Under the pieces are notes generated by a model. The model was not told the DNA's origin, made no database searches, and saw only the letters and a program-made list of their open reading frames with translations. Positions 34,746-45,345 of a DNA stretch of 64,000 nucleotides are shown one piece after another (the first letter of the stretch is position 1; the number at the start of each line of letters is the position of its first letter). This stretch comes from Reticulitermes speratus (taxonomy: Eukaryota; Arthropoda; Insecta; Blattodea; Rhinotermitidae). The stretch lies in assembly GCA_021186555.1 (NCBI GenBank), contig JAJKFL010000039.1, forward strand, positions 41,364,610-41,428,609, given 5' to 3'. Both the position numbers and the translations under genes were made by a program.

Positions 34746-36510
34746 TAGGGAAAATGTACCAAATTTCTCGGTACTGCATCATAAACTCGCCACTAATTTA
34801 AGTGTTTTATAATTAATTTAGTATTTCCCCATAGATGGCTCTGTAATGGAGAGTTCAAGTGTTGTTGCTCTACCGTCGTTATCCGGCTCTCACACCTCAA
34901 CCGACCGGTATAGTTTTGACGCCCCGCACAACCCTCTCCTTGTCAATCCGTCATCGGGATGAGATCTGTGCACAGCGTAGGTAGAGCTGCCACCATCCAC
35001 GTGTTCTTATTGTTACTATCGATATTGTTGTTACTGTGATCTAGCTCCGTGGTAAGCTACCTGTGTCTGGTTTTAAGTTACCTGCTACTGGTTTTAACGC
35101 ACACACTTCTGGTTTTAACCCTCTCCGGGACGTGGAATTAGGAAGGAAAAAGGGCGCTCGCTATGGTCCTACACTGTAACCTATACTGTCTTACGAAACC
35201 AAACAGCTGAGAAAAGAGAAATTACAATTTATTCACTAAACTACTTAATTAATTACGTCATCAACACACACCACACCAGTCGTCACTACTCAAACCTACA
35301 CACGTACTATACAGTGTTATTAAATTACGGTCAACGCAAGGGTCGCTTAACAACCATTGCATAACACTAATATCACAGGCATCTCATTATCTTTCCGTTT
35401 TAGACAGGTCTCCCTTCAACACAGTACACACACCACAGCAGTAGTCAATACTGAAATACGTTCTATACAGTGTTTTATGCAATACATTCACTACGAGACG
35501 CGCAACATACAGTCTAAACACTCTCCCCTGTACATTCAAATGGTCGCTTCCTGTCGGCTCAATCATCGGCCCAAGTGGGTACAATACTACTTACCCATTC
35601 ACACTAGGTTTACTAACGTTGTCGGTACTCCCCTGAGCATCGGATCCTACGTACAAAAGTTTCATTCCCTCAATGCAACCCCTATCAGGCTTGTCTACTC
35701 CACATATAATAGTTTCTACTCACTCCATGGTAGCCCGCCGCTGGACACGAACACCCAGAGCAACGTCACAAGCAGTCCTCCAGGCATGTCTCTCAGCCTT
35801 CTCCTCTGCATCTATCCCTCCACGCCGCCACCTCTGTCCGTCAGTCTTACCCAGAGCCTACCTCTGAGTCGTTCCTCATTCCAACTCCAACTCTAACCGT
35901 CCTTAACAGAATGCCTTCCATAACGCCATGCCTGCATTCATTCTACTATGCCAGATCATCACTCCACCTCCCTTAGCTGCCGGGTGAAGTGCTGACCACA
36001 ATAAAATGGCCGCTTTTACGGGCCGGTGACCTCAGGGGTGCACGAAACTACAGTTGTAAGATACATTATTTTATCTGACAAATCACGACCGTTTTGCCTG
36101 AAGAGAGGCAGCGCAGTATAGCGCTCGCCGGTATTCCAATTTACAGTGTGCCGTGAATCGGGGTCCACACATGTTTAATTCAAAGTACTGCAGTTGGTAT
36201 TAGACACAACACTGAAAGGCAGGAGCTAGGACTGTTGCGTCGACTGACACACACGTTAGACGATACACGTCGAGGTTTAGTAAGTTAATCGACTAGCGAC
36301 AGTTGGCAGATAAAATAAAGCCCCTGTATAGCGAAACATATATCGCGAATCTGGATAGATTTACCCTACAGATGTCACTTTGTTACCGCTGTGATAGACA
36401 CGACTGACGTCCATTACGGGATTTGACCGCGCCTGTTTCCAAATTAATGCAACCCTCCCTACAGGCAACCCTTTCCCACAATTCCCTGCTTCTCCCTAGT
36501 ATAGCAGTAA
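34746..36510. other. Unassigned sequence with a 179-codon open frame
   Basis: A plus-strand frame at 35357-35896 is rich in Ser, Thr, Pro and Tyr and has no domain I recognise; the composition (C- and T-rich) makes it likely to be non-coding, possibly part of an LTR or another decayed element. No promoter, poly(A) signal or convincing splice sites were tied to it. Confidence 0.3.
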
Positions 36511-36738
36511 TCTGCTGATTAACACAGAGGTTCCACCCGATGTGATGTTTATGTCGGTAACACAGGGATCTACCTTACCACCTTCAAGTGCCGATTGTCT
36601 ATAAATCTGAGAGCCTCCAACCTCCTGAACCCTAGAGCCTGTAGGTAGTAGATTGCTGTACCTTTACCTTTAACAGAGGGATCTGCTAATTAACACAGAT
36701 GAGTCATCCGATGTGATGTTTATGTCGGTAACACAGGG
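36511..36738. repeat. Duplicated segment flanking a SINE C fragment
   Basis: A segment of about 57 bp ending gatgtgatgtttatgtcggt then aacacaggga lies at 36511-36568 and again, with a few differences, at 36683-36738. Between them at 36570-36665 is a family C SINE fragment (taccttaccaccttcaagtg, ccgattgtctataaatctga). The direct repeats are far longer than a normal target duplication. Confidence 0.7.
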
Positions 36739-36837
36739 AGCTAACACGTAAACAGGGTAAATCACTTCTGAAATATTACGCCGTGTAGTTTGGTAGAAGT
36801 CTGCTGATATTTCAGAGTAACGTTTTTCACAGTTTTT

Positions 36838-36925
36838 TTTTGTGGTGAAGGGCCCCGCAGCAGATGCTACGGACGCACCGCAGCCTTAAGGCCTATTGTT
36901 CAACCCTGTGATGAAGATGAAGATA
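36838..36925. repeat. Family G fragment
   Basis: gggccccgcagcagatgcta, cggacgcaccgcagccttaa and aaccctgtgatgaagatga match 27478-27550. As there, a minus-strand family D SINE follows. Confidence 0.65.
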
Positions 36926-36944
36926 GATGATCAGTTTTTCCATT

Positions 36945-37128
36945 TTTTTGCAAATAATGGAGCACCGGTGGAATGAAATTGACCGGGGAAAATCGAAGTA
37001 CTTGGGGAAAAACCTGTCCCAGTGCCACTTTGTCTACCATAAATCCCACATGGACTTACCCGGGATCGAACCCGGGCCTCCGCGGTGAGAGGCCGGCGAC
37101 TAACCGCCTGAGCCATGGCACGGCCCAT
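36945..37128 (-). mobile_element. SINE family D, intact minus copy
   Basis: It is nearly identical to 27745-27927, including the B box (cccgggttcgatcccgggta on the minus strand) and the tail segment that became the 92-bp array unit. Confidence 0.9.
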
Positions 37129-37267
37129 GTTTACAGTTACAGCTGTCAGACTTTACATGTCACAAGTTTTCCTGGAGCCTTACAAATGATCTTTCTCGCC
37201 TATTTCTGTCACTTCACTTCCTGTTTGTTGCTGCTTTCTCAGCTTGAACGTAGCTACGATAGACTGT

Positions 37268-37515
37268 TCGGAGCCTTGTAGCTCAGTAAACATAGTGACT
37301 GTGCTAATGGGTTGACTGCCGGAAAAATCTGTCTTCGCTTCTAGTTTAGTAAGTAGATTTTGCTCTTTCCTCTCAGGCACCAAAACCTCTGTTGTGCCCA
37401 TCCTAACTCTACGAAATGTGACGATGAACACTCAACCTCTACCTAGCGCCAAAGTTTTAGAGAACCTGGAGCCATACCTCCACAATTAGAGCAAGGCCTG
37501 CAGTAGGCTGTACAG
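37268..37515 (+). mobile_element. SINE family B, degenerate
   Basis: A head gagccttgtagctcagtaaa, a later cctctacctagcgccaaag and ggagccatacctccacaatt follow family B in order, with much decay. Confidence 0.5.
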
Positions 37516-38260
37516 GCTGGCGGAAAAAGTCGACCCTCGATGTTCGTCATGCAGCCTGTAGTGTCAAGTGAATTTTGTGACACCCTGTATATTCAGCGGG
37601 ATTGTGATATCGAACACTTCCGCAGGGGCTGCGATCTGAAAGTGTGGCTCACGGTGCAAAAGCTACAGCGTGGCACTGAACCTCAAAGGACTGTGTCTAA
37701 TGGAAACCTTAAAACTTCTTTAGCAGCTAATTTAGTGCAGAAATGTTCTGCACAACCTCCACCTTACACAACACACGTTTTCAACACGTGCTGATGCCTT
37801 GCTGTGCTTAGAGCTGCAAACAGCAGGGTGTCGAATTTTTATCGTCTTTTTAGGGTTTTCATTTGCCTCCCCCTGATATATAGTCAACCAAGCCGTACGA
37901 TAAAAACGTGCCCCTTCACTGACTATAGGACGGCAGCCCGTGTAGCAATCACTGCAGGTAATATTAGCACTGTGCCCGGTACATAACGACACGTGTGTGA
38001 TAGTCAGTGGCGATGGGAAGTACACAGGTGTTAGCACTGAAAATGCTGGGGCATGTGGGAAATGCGGCATAAGCCACAATGTACAGTTTGTGTGACTTAC
38101 TGTCTGTCTAAACAGAGCCAAAATAATGCTTGGTCTGTAAGTACGAGGTGCGGGCATTATGTAACCGGACCGATATTTTGAAGGGCGTTATTTAATTACG
38201 CTGTCAGATGCTAAGATGATACAGCGTCAGTGATAGACGAATGAATGAGTATGCAGCATT
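37516..38260. other. Unassigned sequence
   Basis: Short open frames on both strands, up to 141 codons on the minus strand, show no recognisable domain. The last 40 bases (gatagacgaatgaatgagta) already resemble the linker of the 92-bp array. Confidence 0.35.
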
Positions 38261-40870
38261 GGTGGAATGATACTGACAGGGGAAAACTGAAGTACTGGAG
38301 AGAAACATTATACAGCGTTGGTGGTAGATGTATGAATGAGTATGTAGCAATGGTGGAATGATACTGACAGGGGAAAACTGAAGTACTGGGAGAGAAACGT
38401 TATACAGCGTTGGTGGTAGATGTATGAATGAGTATGGAGCATTGGTGGAATGATACTGACAGGGGAAAACTGAAGTACTGGGAGAGAAACATTATACAGC
38501 GTTGGTGGTAGATGTATGAATGAGTATGTAGCAATGGTGGAATGATACTGACAGGGGAAAACTGAAGTACTGGGAGAGAAACATTATACAGCGTTGGTGG
38601 TAGATGTATGAATGAGTATGTAGCAATGGTGGAATGATACTGACAGGGGAAAACTGAAGTACTGGGAGAGAAACATTATACAGCGTTGGTGGTAGATGTA
38701 TGAATGAGTATGTAGCAATGGTGGAATGATACTGACAGGGGAAAACTGAAGTACTGGGAGAGAAACATTATACAGCGTTGGTGGTAGATGTATGAATGAG
38801 TATGGAGCATTGGTGGAATGATACTGACAGGGGAAAACTGAAGTACTGGGAGAGAAACATTATACAGCGTTGGTGGTAGATGTATGAATGAGTATGTAGC
38901 AATGGTGGAATGATACTGACAGAGGAAAACTGAAGTACTGGGAGAGAAACATTATACAGCGTTGGTGGTAGATGTATGAATGAGTATGAAGCATTGGTGG
39001 AATGATACTGACAGGGGAAACTGAAGTACTGGGAGAGAAACATTATACAGCGTTGGTGGTAGATTTATGAATGAGTATGTAGCAATGGTGGAATGATACT
39101 GACAGGGGAAAACTGAAGTACTGGGAGAGAAACATTATACAGCGTTGGTGGTAGATGTATGAATGAGTATGAAGCATTGGTGGAATGATACTGACAGGGG
39201 AAACTGAAGTACTGGGAGAGAAACATTATACAGCGTTGGTGGTAGATTTATGAATGAGTATGTAGCAATGGTGGAATGATACTGACAGGGGAAAACTGAA
39301 GTACTGGGAGAGAAACATTATACAGCGTTGGTGGTAGATGGATGAATGAGTATGGAGCATTGGTGGAATGATACTGACAGGGGAAACTGAAGTACTGGGA
39401 GAGAAACATTATACAGCGTTGGTGGTAGATTTATGAATGAGTATGTAGCAATGGTGGAATGATACTGACAGGGGAAAACTGAAGTACTGGGAGAGAAACA
39501 TTATACAGCGTTGGTGGTAGATTTATGAATGAGTATGTAGCAATGGTGGAATGATACTGACAGGGGAAAACTGAAGTACTGGGAGAGAAACATTATACAG
39601 CGTTGGTGGTAGATGGATGAATGAGTATGGAGCATTGGTGGAATGATACTGACAGGGAAACTGAAGTACTGGGAGAGAAACATTATACAGCGTTGGTGGT
39701 AGATTTATGAATGAGTATGTAGCAATGGTGGAATGATACTGACAGGGGAAAACTGAAGTACTGGGAGAGAAACATTATACAGCGTTGGTGGTAGATGGAT
39801 GAATGAGTATGGAGCATTGGTGGAATGATACTGACGGGGGAAAACTGAAGTACTGGGAGAGAAACATTATACAGCGTTGGTGGTAGATGGATGAATGAGT
39901 ATGGAGCATTGGTGGAATGATACTGACAGGGGAAAACTGAAGTACTGGGAGAGAAACATTATACAGCGTTGGTGGTAGATGTATGAATGAGTATGTAGCA
40001 ATGGTGGAATGATACTGACAGAGGAAAACTGAAGTACTGGGAGAGAAACATTATACAGCGTTGGTGGTAGATTTATGAATGAGTATGTAGCAATGGTGGA
40101 ATGATACTGACAGGGGAAAACTGAAGTACTGGGAGAGAAACATTATACAGCGTTGGTGGTAGATGGATGAATGAGTATGGAGCATTGGTGGAATGATACT
40201 GACGGGGGAAAACTGAAGTACTGGGAGAGAAACATTATACAGCGTTGGTGGTAGATGGATGAATGAGTATGTAGCAATGGTGGAATGATACTGACAGGGG
40301 AAAACTGAAGTACTGGGAGAGAAACATTTTACAGCGTTGGTGGTAGATGGATGAATGAGTATGGAGCATTGGTGGAATGATACTGACGGGGGAAAACTGA
40401 AGTACTGGGAGAGAAACATTATACAGCGTTGGTGGTAGATGGATGAATGAGTATGGAGCATTGGTGGAATGATACTGACAGGGGAAAACTGAAGTACTGG
40501 GAGAGAAACATTATACAGCGTTGGTGGTAGATGTATGAATGAGTATGTAGCAATGGTGGAATGATACTGACAGGGGAAAACTGAAGTACTGGGAGAGAAA
40601 CATTATACAGCGTTGGTGGTAGATGGATGAATGAGTATGGAGCATTGGTGGAATGATACTGACAGGGGAAAACTGAAGTACTGGGAGAGAAACATTATAC
40701 AGCGTTGGTGGTAGATGGATGAATGAGTATGGAGCATTGGTGGAATGATACTGACGGGGGAAAACTGAAGTACTGGGAGAGAAACATTATACAGCGTTGG
40801 TGGTAGATGGATGAATGAGTATGGAGCATTGGTGGAATGATACTGACAGGGGAAAACTGAAGTATTGGGA
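38261..40870 (-). repeat. 92-bp satellite derived from the SINE D tail (about 28 units)
   Basis: Each unit holds ggtggaatgatactgacagg then ggaaaactgaagtactggga, which is the 3' tail of a minus-strand family D SINE, plus a linker (cattatacagcgttggtggt, gaatgagtatg). The period is 91-92 bp. Units alternate between gtagcaatgg and ggagcattgg ends and between agatgtatg, agatttatg and agatggatg, giving a dimeric pattern of about 183 bp in the middle. The array runs at its right edge into a decayed family D head. Confidence 0.95.
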
Positions 40871-40965
40871 GAAAAATGTGACCCAGTGCCACTTCTTCCA
40901 GAAGAAATTCAATATGGAATATACTGGGATTAAACCAGGGCCTCCGCGGCGATAGGCCTGGGACG
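40871..40965 (-). mobile_element. Decayed SINE D head at the edge of the 92-bp array
   Basis: Directly after the last unit come gacccagtgccacttcttcc, aatatggaatatactgggat and gggcctccgcggcgataggc, aligning with the family D body and tRNA-like head in order. This shows that the array grew inside a SINE D copy. Confidence 0.8.
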
Positions 40966-41829
40966 TGACTGATTTTGCTTGACTTAGAGTAATCTGCGCA
41001 GTAATAATGGTATGAGGAGGCCGACTCACCAGCCACCTGGTCTTATCACGATTTATCGAAAAAAAGTCACGAAAGGTCGAAAAAATATATTAAAATGGGT
41101 GACAAATAAAAGTCGAAATCACGAACACCGAGGTGTACGAAATTCGAGACCTTACCCTATTTGTGTATGTACAGCCTGTTGTCCAAATGTTACTGTACAG
41201 AAATCACTGTGCCAAAAGGTACTTTGCCATGATGCAGTTAGCCAACTTACTCTGCTGTGAAGGTTCCGATGTTTTTTGTTTGCTTCGTACCATGTCACAG
41301 TAAATAAGCTGTATGTTCAAGACGTTTCAGGGTCAGAGATCATGTCTCGAATACGGCGACACTGAGAATCCCCCGACATAGACGTCTGGACACTTACGTC
41401 GTATTTGGTAACGGCCATGACACCCCACTTCCTGTGACGTAACGTCCGAGTCACGTGATACTCCCACCCTGCGTCGTGGAAGTGACAGACCTTTCAGCGC
41501 TCATTCATGCACGAACCTAAATCGTTAGCGTAAGCAAAATCCTCAGTATAGAATCAAGAGTCTGTTATTGAGTCCAGCAATGCGGTAAAACGCAGGAATG
41601 GCTAAATAGACCAAGGGACGTCGACTTGCGCGGAGTCTCCGCCCTTAGTTAACACTTTGGTTGGTTGGTTGATTGGTTGGTTGGTTGGTTGGTTGGTTGG
41701 TTGGTTGGTATGCACAAACTAAGCTACCGGAGCCAGCCAAGAGAGTCGCAGCGTGTTATGAAAGGCTATTGCCGTTTCCACAAGATCCTTCCACAGGCCC
41801 CTGTCTTGAACGAGATGCATCGGCTACAT
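40966..41829. other. Unassigned sequence with a GGTT microsatellite
   Basis: A tetranucleotide GGTT repeat spans about 41657-41708. Open frames through it are artefacts. Otherwise nothing is recognised. Confidence 0.6.
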
Positions 41830-42580
41830 CAGCGGTTCCCAAACTTTTTCGGTCCGCCGCCCCCTTGGTTCCATATACACACCCACAGCGCCCCCCTACC
41901 CTTTTTAAAAAACATAAATGCGCTTTTGTTTCCATTTTTATTTTATATTTAAAAAATCGTTTAAATAAAATTATAAGAGTTAAACTTAATGTTTTTTCTT
42001 TGCCGATCCCAGTGGCCGTGCGGTCTAAGGCGTCGGTCTGCGGCCGCTCGTTTACTGGGATTGCGGGTTCGAATCCCACCGGGGGCGTGGATGTCTGTCT
42101 GTTGTGAGTGTTGTGGTCTGTGCGACGAGCTGATCACTCGTACAGAGGAGTCCTACCGACTGTGGTGTGTCTCAAATGTGTGTGATCATGAAACCTCGAC
42201 GAAACGAGGCGGCCCCATATAGGGCTGTCGAGCCATAGGGGGGGGGGGGGAAACTTAATGTTTTATGTGTTAATTAATAAATTAAAATTTATTATATTTT
42301 TTATGATTAACAATAATTCATCTAGCAATAGTTTATTAAACAAAAATGTGCTTGAATAAGATTCATAAATTAAAATACTAAGAAATTTAGTTCATTTTTT
42401 ATTTTTAACACAAAAATTACTTTATTTGAATTTTATTACAAAAATAAATGCACTACTTGTCTACTAGCGCCCCCCTGTGATAATAACAGCGCTCCCTTCC
42501 ACCTCTCGTACCTATTAGCGCCCACCTCGGTAATCCTACCGCCCCCCAGGGGGCGCTACCGCCCACTTTGGGAACCGCTG
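41830..42580. mobile_element. hAT-like non-autonomous element, copy 1 (split by a SINE A)
   Basis: The ends are inverted: cagcggttcccaaacttttt at the left, and ccactttgggaaccgctg at the right. The cagtggttcccaaa-type terminus is typical of hAT elements. Flanks ggctacat and ttctacac share a ctaca core, consistent with a worn 8-bp target duplication. The interior is AT-rich without ORFs, with gcgccccc blocks near both ends. A family A SINE interrupts it at 41996-42250. Confidence 0.85.
41996..42250 (+). mobile_element. SINE family A nested in hAT copy 1
   Basis: The head gccgatcccagtggccgtgc, A box and B box (gcgggttcgaatcccaccgg) are clear. A 14-bp target duplication, aaacttaatgtttt, lies at 41982-41995 and 42251-42264; the uninterrupted hAT copy at 57758 carries this site once. 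The tail is a run of 13 G where other copies have A-rich tails. Confidence 0.95.
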
Positions 42581-42589
42581 TTCTACACC

Positions 42590-42770
42590 TTTCTATCCGA
42601 TCTGTTTCAGATCCTCATTGTAACAGTCACCCTTGTACACGTGGGTCTTCCAAGTGGTATCTTGCCTTCAGACTTCTCTACCAAAACATTGTATGCATTT
42701 GTCTTCACCCCCATGCGTGCAACATGCACCACCCAACTTGCAGTCAAATATCGTCATACTTACCTCGAAA
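42590..42770 (-). mobile_element. Family E ORF fragment (minus)
   Basis: acgtgggtcttccaagtggt, ttctctaccaaaacattgta and cccatgcgtgcaacatgcac correspond to the GRPEG...LGRPRR and GHVAR part of the family E ORF. The copy is old and lacks its tail. Confidence 0.6.
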
Positions 42771-43589
42771 TGCCTAAGGCTTTTCCGTCGCTGATTTTCC
42801 CAATTACTCCCCAAATTTTATTTTAGCCCACTGCTCGAAAGGCTCAGTATCGTGACTAGCAACACCTGCTATGGCCACCACGTCATCCTGTACCTCCCTC
42901 AGTGCCACTCATTTCCCGTCTTTCCATGAACTTAACTACCAAACAGAAAAAAAATAAACCCCTAGCAGTTAAACATTTTCCGAACACTAAGCTGATACTT
43001 CTAATTGCCACAACTTAAAACTATAATTATGCAGCAACTTACTGACGAGAACATATTTGACCTTGACAACGTGGTTAAGGGTCCAATATAGTCTTCTCGG
43101 GCGCACAGCCGCGTCAATTCATTTGAATACAACGTTTCGGGGGCTAGCTCCGTGCCCATCCTCAGGCAAAACTGATTTAACATGCAACTCGTCTGTCCCG
43201 TGTTTTTCTACCTGCCGCGGCTGGGAGAATCAGACCGGTTTGTAGTGCCCAAACAGTTAAGTTGGTGGGCGGGTTGTTGACTGTTGTGCTCCCACGCCTC
43301 GCTGCGAGGTCCTTATCTGACGTATTGCAGGCTGCCAGGCTCTGCTGAGTATGGTTAAGGGTCACTTATTTCCGGGCTAACCTTATGGACAAAACATAAA
43401 CGTCCTGTCAAAACATAAATCTCTATTTCTGCAAAAGTTAGTGTATTTTTTTTAAACACAAATACTCTTCATCGGAATATATTTTCAACTGGAATACATC
43501 GGTTACTGGTCATAAACATTTAATGATCTGACTCTTTCTTGTATCACCATGGTCAATGTCATAGCCGGTCTCGTGAGAAACCATCTATA
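42771..43589. other. Unassigned sequence with a fold-back half motif
   Basis: At 43130-43170, acaacgtttcgggggctagc and gcccatcctcaggcaaaac are a half motif of the fold-back families. ggttaagggtc occurs at both ends of the block (43073, 43352). No gene is recognised. Confidence 0.4.
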
Positions 43590-43700
43590 CCTGTAGCTTT
43601 GTATGGGTGTGAAAATTGATTTTTCACTAGGAGAATAGCACGGATTGAGGCTGTTTGAGAACAGGGCGCTGAGGAGAATGTGTGGAGCTGAGGGGGAGGA
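43590..43700 (+). mobile_element. Family E ORF fragment, strongly decayed
   Basis: gtagctttgtatgggtgtga and gagaacagggcgctgaggag correspond to VALYGCE and ENRVLR of the family E ORF. Confidence 0.5.
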
Positions 43701-43926
43701 ATTGGCAGGGGGGGTGGAGAGAATTTTGCAGTGAGTAGCTTTATTATTTATACTGCAGAAGTGCGCTGAGCTAAATGGCTTGTGGTGTCCAGTGGTGGGC
43801 TGTAGATGAGCTGTAGATGAGCTGTCTGGCGTATCTGACTAGCATAATGTCAACAGATACACAGGAGAGACAAGATTGCAGAGAGCTGCATTTCCCGCAG
43901 AGATGTTACCGTCACCATTAGTACCG

Positions 43927-44105
43927 CTAGTCTTCGCGTGGCGTCGCTGCTAGCTGACAGGTGTACTTGTTGAGGCACGGATCGAGGCAGCACTTTTCGG
44001 TGTCGCCACAGCTGTAGTCAAAGCTGCAGCTGACTGTATCCGGCTTCGGCGTGTACTGCGAGCATACGTCGGGGTTGATGTTGCGGCAGGTGCCGGGCTT
44101 ACCGC
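43927..44105 (-). CDS. Crustin-like secreted protein, exon 2 (WAP domain, C-terminus)
   Basis: The exon starts after a good acceptor (cctctgtgttacag, 44106-44119) and ends at a TAG stop, 43929-43927. It encodes GKPGTCRNINPDVC, a spacer, SCSFDYSCGDTEKCC, LDPCLNKYTCQ and a short tail ending PRED. The eight cysteines have the whey acidic protein (four-disulfide core) spacing C-7-C-11-C-5-C-5-CC-3-C-5-C. The two leading bases complete the Gly codon begun by exon 1 at 45346, so the phases agree. WAP domains in secreted arthropod proteins act as protease inhibitors or antimicrobial modules; which applies here is not shown by the sequence. The 1240-bp intron carries a family E copy, a fold-back element and a family J element. 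Confidence 0.88.
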
Positions 44106-44189
44106 CTGTAACACAGAGGGACGAGTTAACACGTTACGTGGGAATGTCTCGGTGTGAATGTCACCTTTAGCTTACAGTTTGGTAAGGAA

Positions 44190-44670
44190 AGCATGAAGGA
44201 AAGAGACCACTTGGAAGACCTAGACGTAGATGGAATGATAATATTAAAGTGGATCTTACAGACATACGATGTGAGAGCGCGGACTGGAGTAATGTGATAA
44301 ATTCTACAAGGTTCTGACAATGGTATATAACATTGAGAACCAATTGTCTTCTGGACTTTGTCCATGGTCGGATAAAATATAAAAGGACCCATCTGAGTAG
44401 GTGTCTCCCCTCCTATCACCTGAAGACGGAAGACGAAGCAGCTTCCGAAACGTCGTGATTTTATATTGTTTGCATTTTATCCGGACGATGGACAAAGTCC
44501 AGAAGACATTGGTTCTCAATGGATTAATCTGACTTAGGAACGGGACAAGTGGCGGACTGTTGTGAAACGTTGATGTCCATAAAATGTGGGGAACTTGACC
44601 AGCTGATGAACTAGTAGCGTCTCAAGAAGGCCTCTGATCATGAAGTTGGTTATTTGGTTAGTTGGTTAGC
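44190..44670 (+). mobile_element. Family E 3' end interrupted by fold-back F
   Basis: The left half (gaccacttggaagacctaga, atattaaagtggatcttaca) and the right half (ttaatctgacttaggaacgg, acaagtggcggactgttgtg, ttggttagttggttagc) belong to one family E copy. Between them, about 44281-44523, is a family F fold-back element. The copy lies in the intron of the crustin-like gene, antisense to it. Confidence 0.8.
44281..44523. repeat. Fold-back element, family F, nested in family E
   Basis: Arms: attgagaaccaattgtcttc, tggactttgtccatggtcgg on the left; cggacgatggacaaagtcca, gaagacattggttctcaat on the right. The core holds tcacctgaagacggaaga and cttccgaaacgtcgtgattt. A possible 4-bp duplication (tgga) flanks it. 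Only part of the core is duplicated, so the arms are uneven. Confidence 0.75.
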
Positions 44671-45069
44671 GTAACACAGTGTAGTGAGAGACATTCAGCT
44701 TAGCGTAAATAAATTGCACCCTCCGGTGCGCCCTTATTGTTACCAACATGGCGACCGACGTTTAAGCAAACGCACCATTGTCTTGCGCAGTGTAAGGCCT
44801 GTGACAATTGTTACACATTTCTGGAGTAAATTTTGTCGAGAATTGCACATAATATGGCAATTGCTTAGGTATATGTTGTTGGTTGGGGAGGGAAACAACG
44901 AAGTGGGAAGACCAAGAAGGAGATATAAGGAAGATGTTAAGATGGAGGTCCCTTCGTAGGGAAACCTCTACGAGACGTTCAGAAGGTTGTAATGTACGGC
45001 ATTGGCTGAGAAATTGGATAAGACGGGAAGGCGGTTGTAACCGACGGAATGTCAACAAAAGCGTTCTGA
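44671..45069. other. Intron sequence with a decayed family E piece
   Basis: About 44880-44960 (ggaaacaacgaagtgggaag, accaagaaggagatataagg, aagatgttaagatgga) matches the [14 protein letters not shown] part of family E loosely. The rest is unassigned. Confidence 0.4.
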
Positions 45070-45240
45070 CGGCTCTGGACTTCCGGAATGTGACGCCGTG
45101 TCGCTGGAGGAACAGTTCCCGACGTTTCGTAGGATCGTAGTGCACCATCTTCAGGGTCGATGTCTTCTTGGCTGCTTGACCTTGAAAGTGAAGGCTCTAA
45201 GGTCCTTCGTAACGACACGGCGTCACGTACCAGTTGACCT
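45070..45240. repeat. Family J element in the crustin-like intron
   Basis: ggacttccggaatgtgacgc, ttcccgacgtttcgtaggat, gcaccatcttcagggtcgat, then a returning cgtaacgacacggcgtcacg, give the family J order with a partial right arm. Confidence 0.6.
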
Positions 45241-45345
45241 CAGGCGTCGGCAACACTGGTTTGTGAGCCTCAAGTGTCGCAGAAAAAATATAATTATCTA
45301 ATGACTGCCTCTTACCGCTTAGCTAACTGCACAAAGTCAACTCAC

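Noticed and set aside
35357-35896. 179-codon frame as a host gene
   Set aside because: Biased Ser/Thr/Pro/Tyr composition from C- and T-rich DNA, no domain, no clear splice or promoter signals; left as unassigned.
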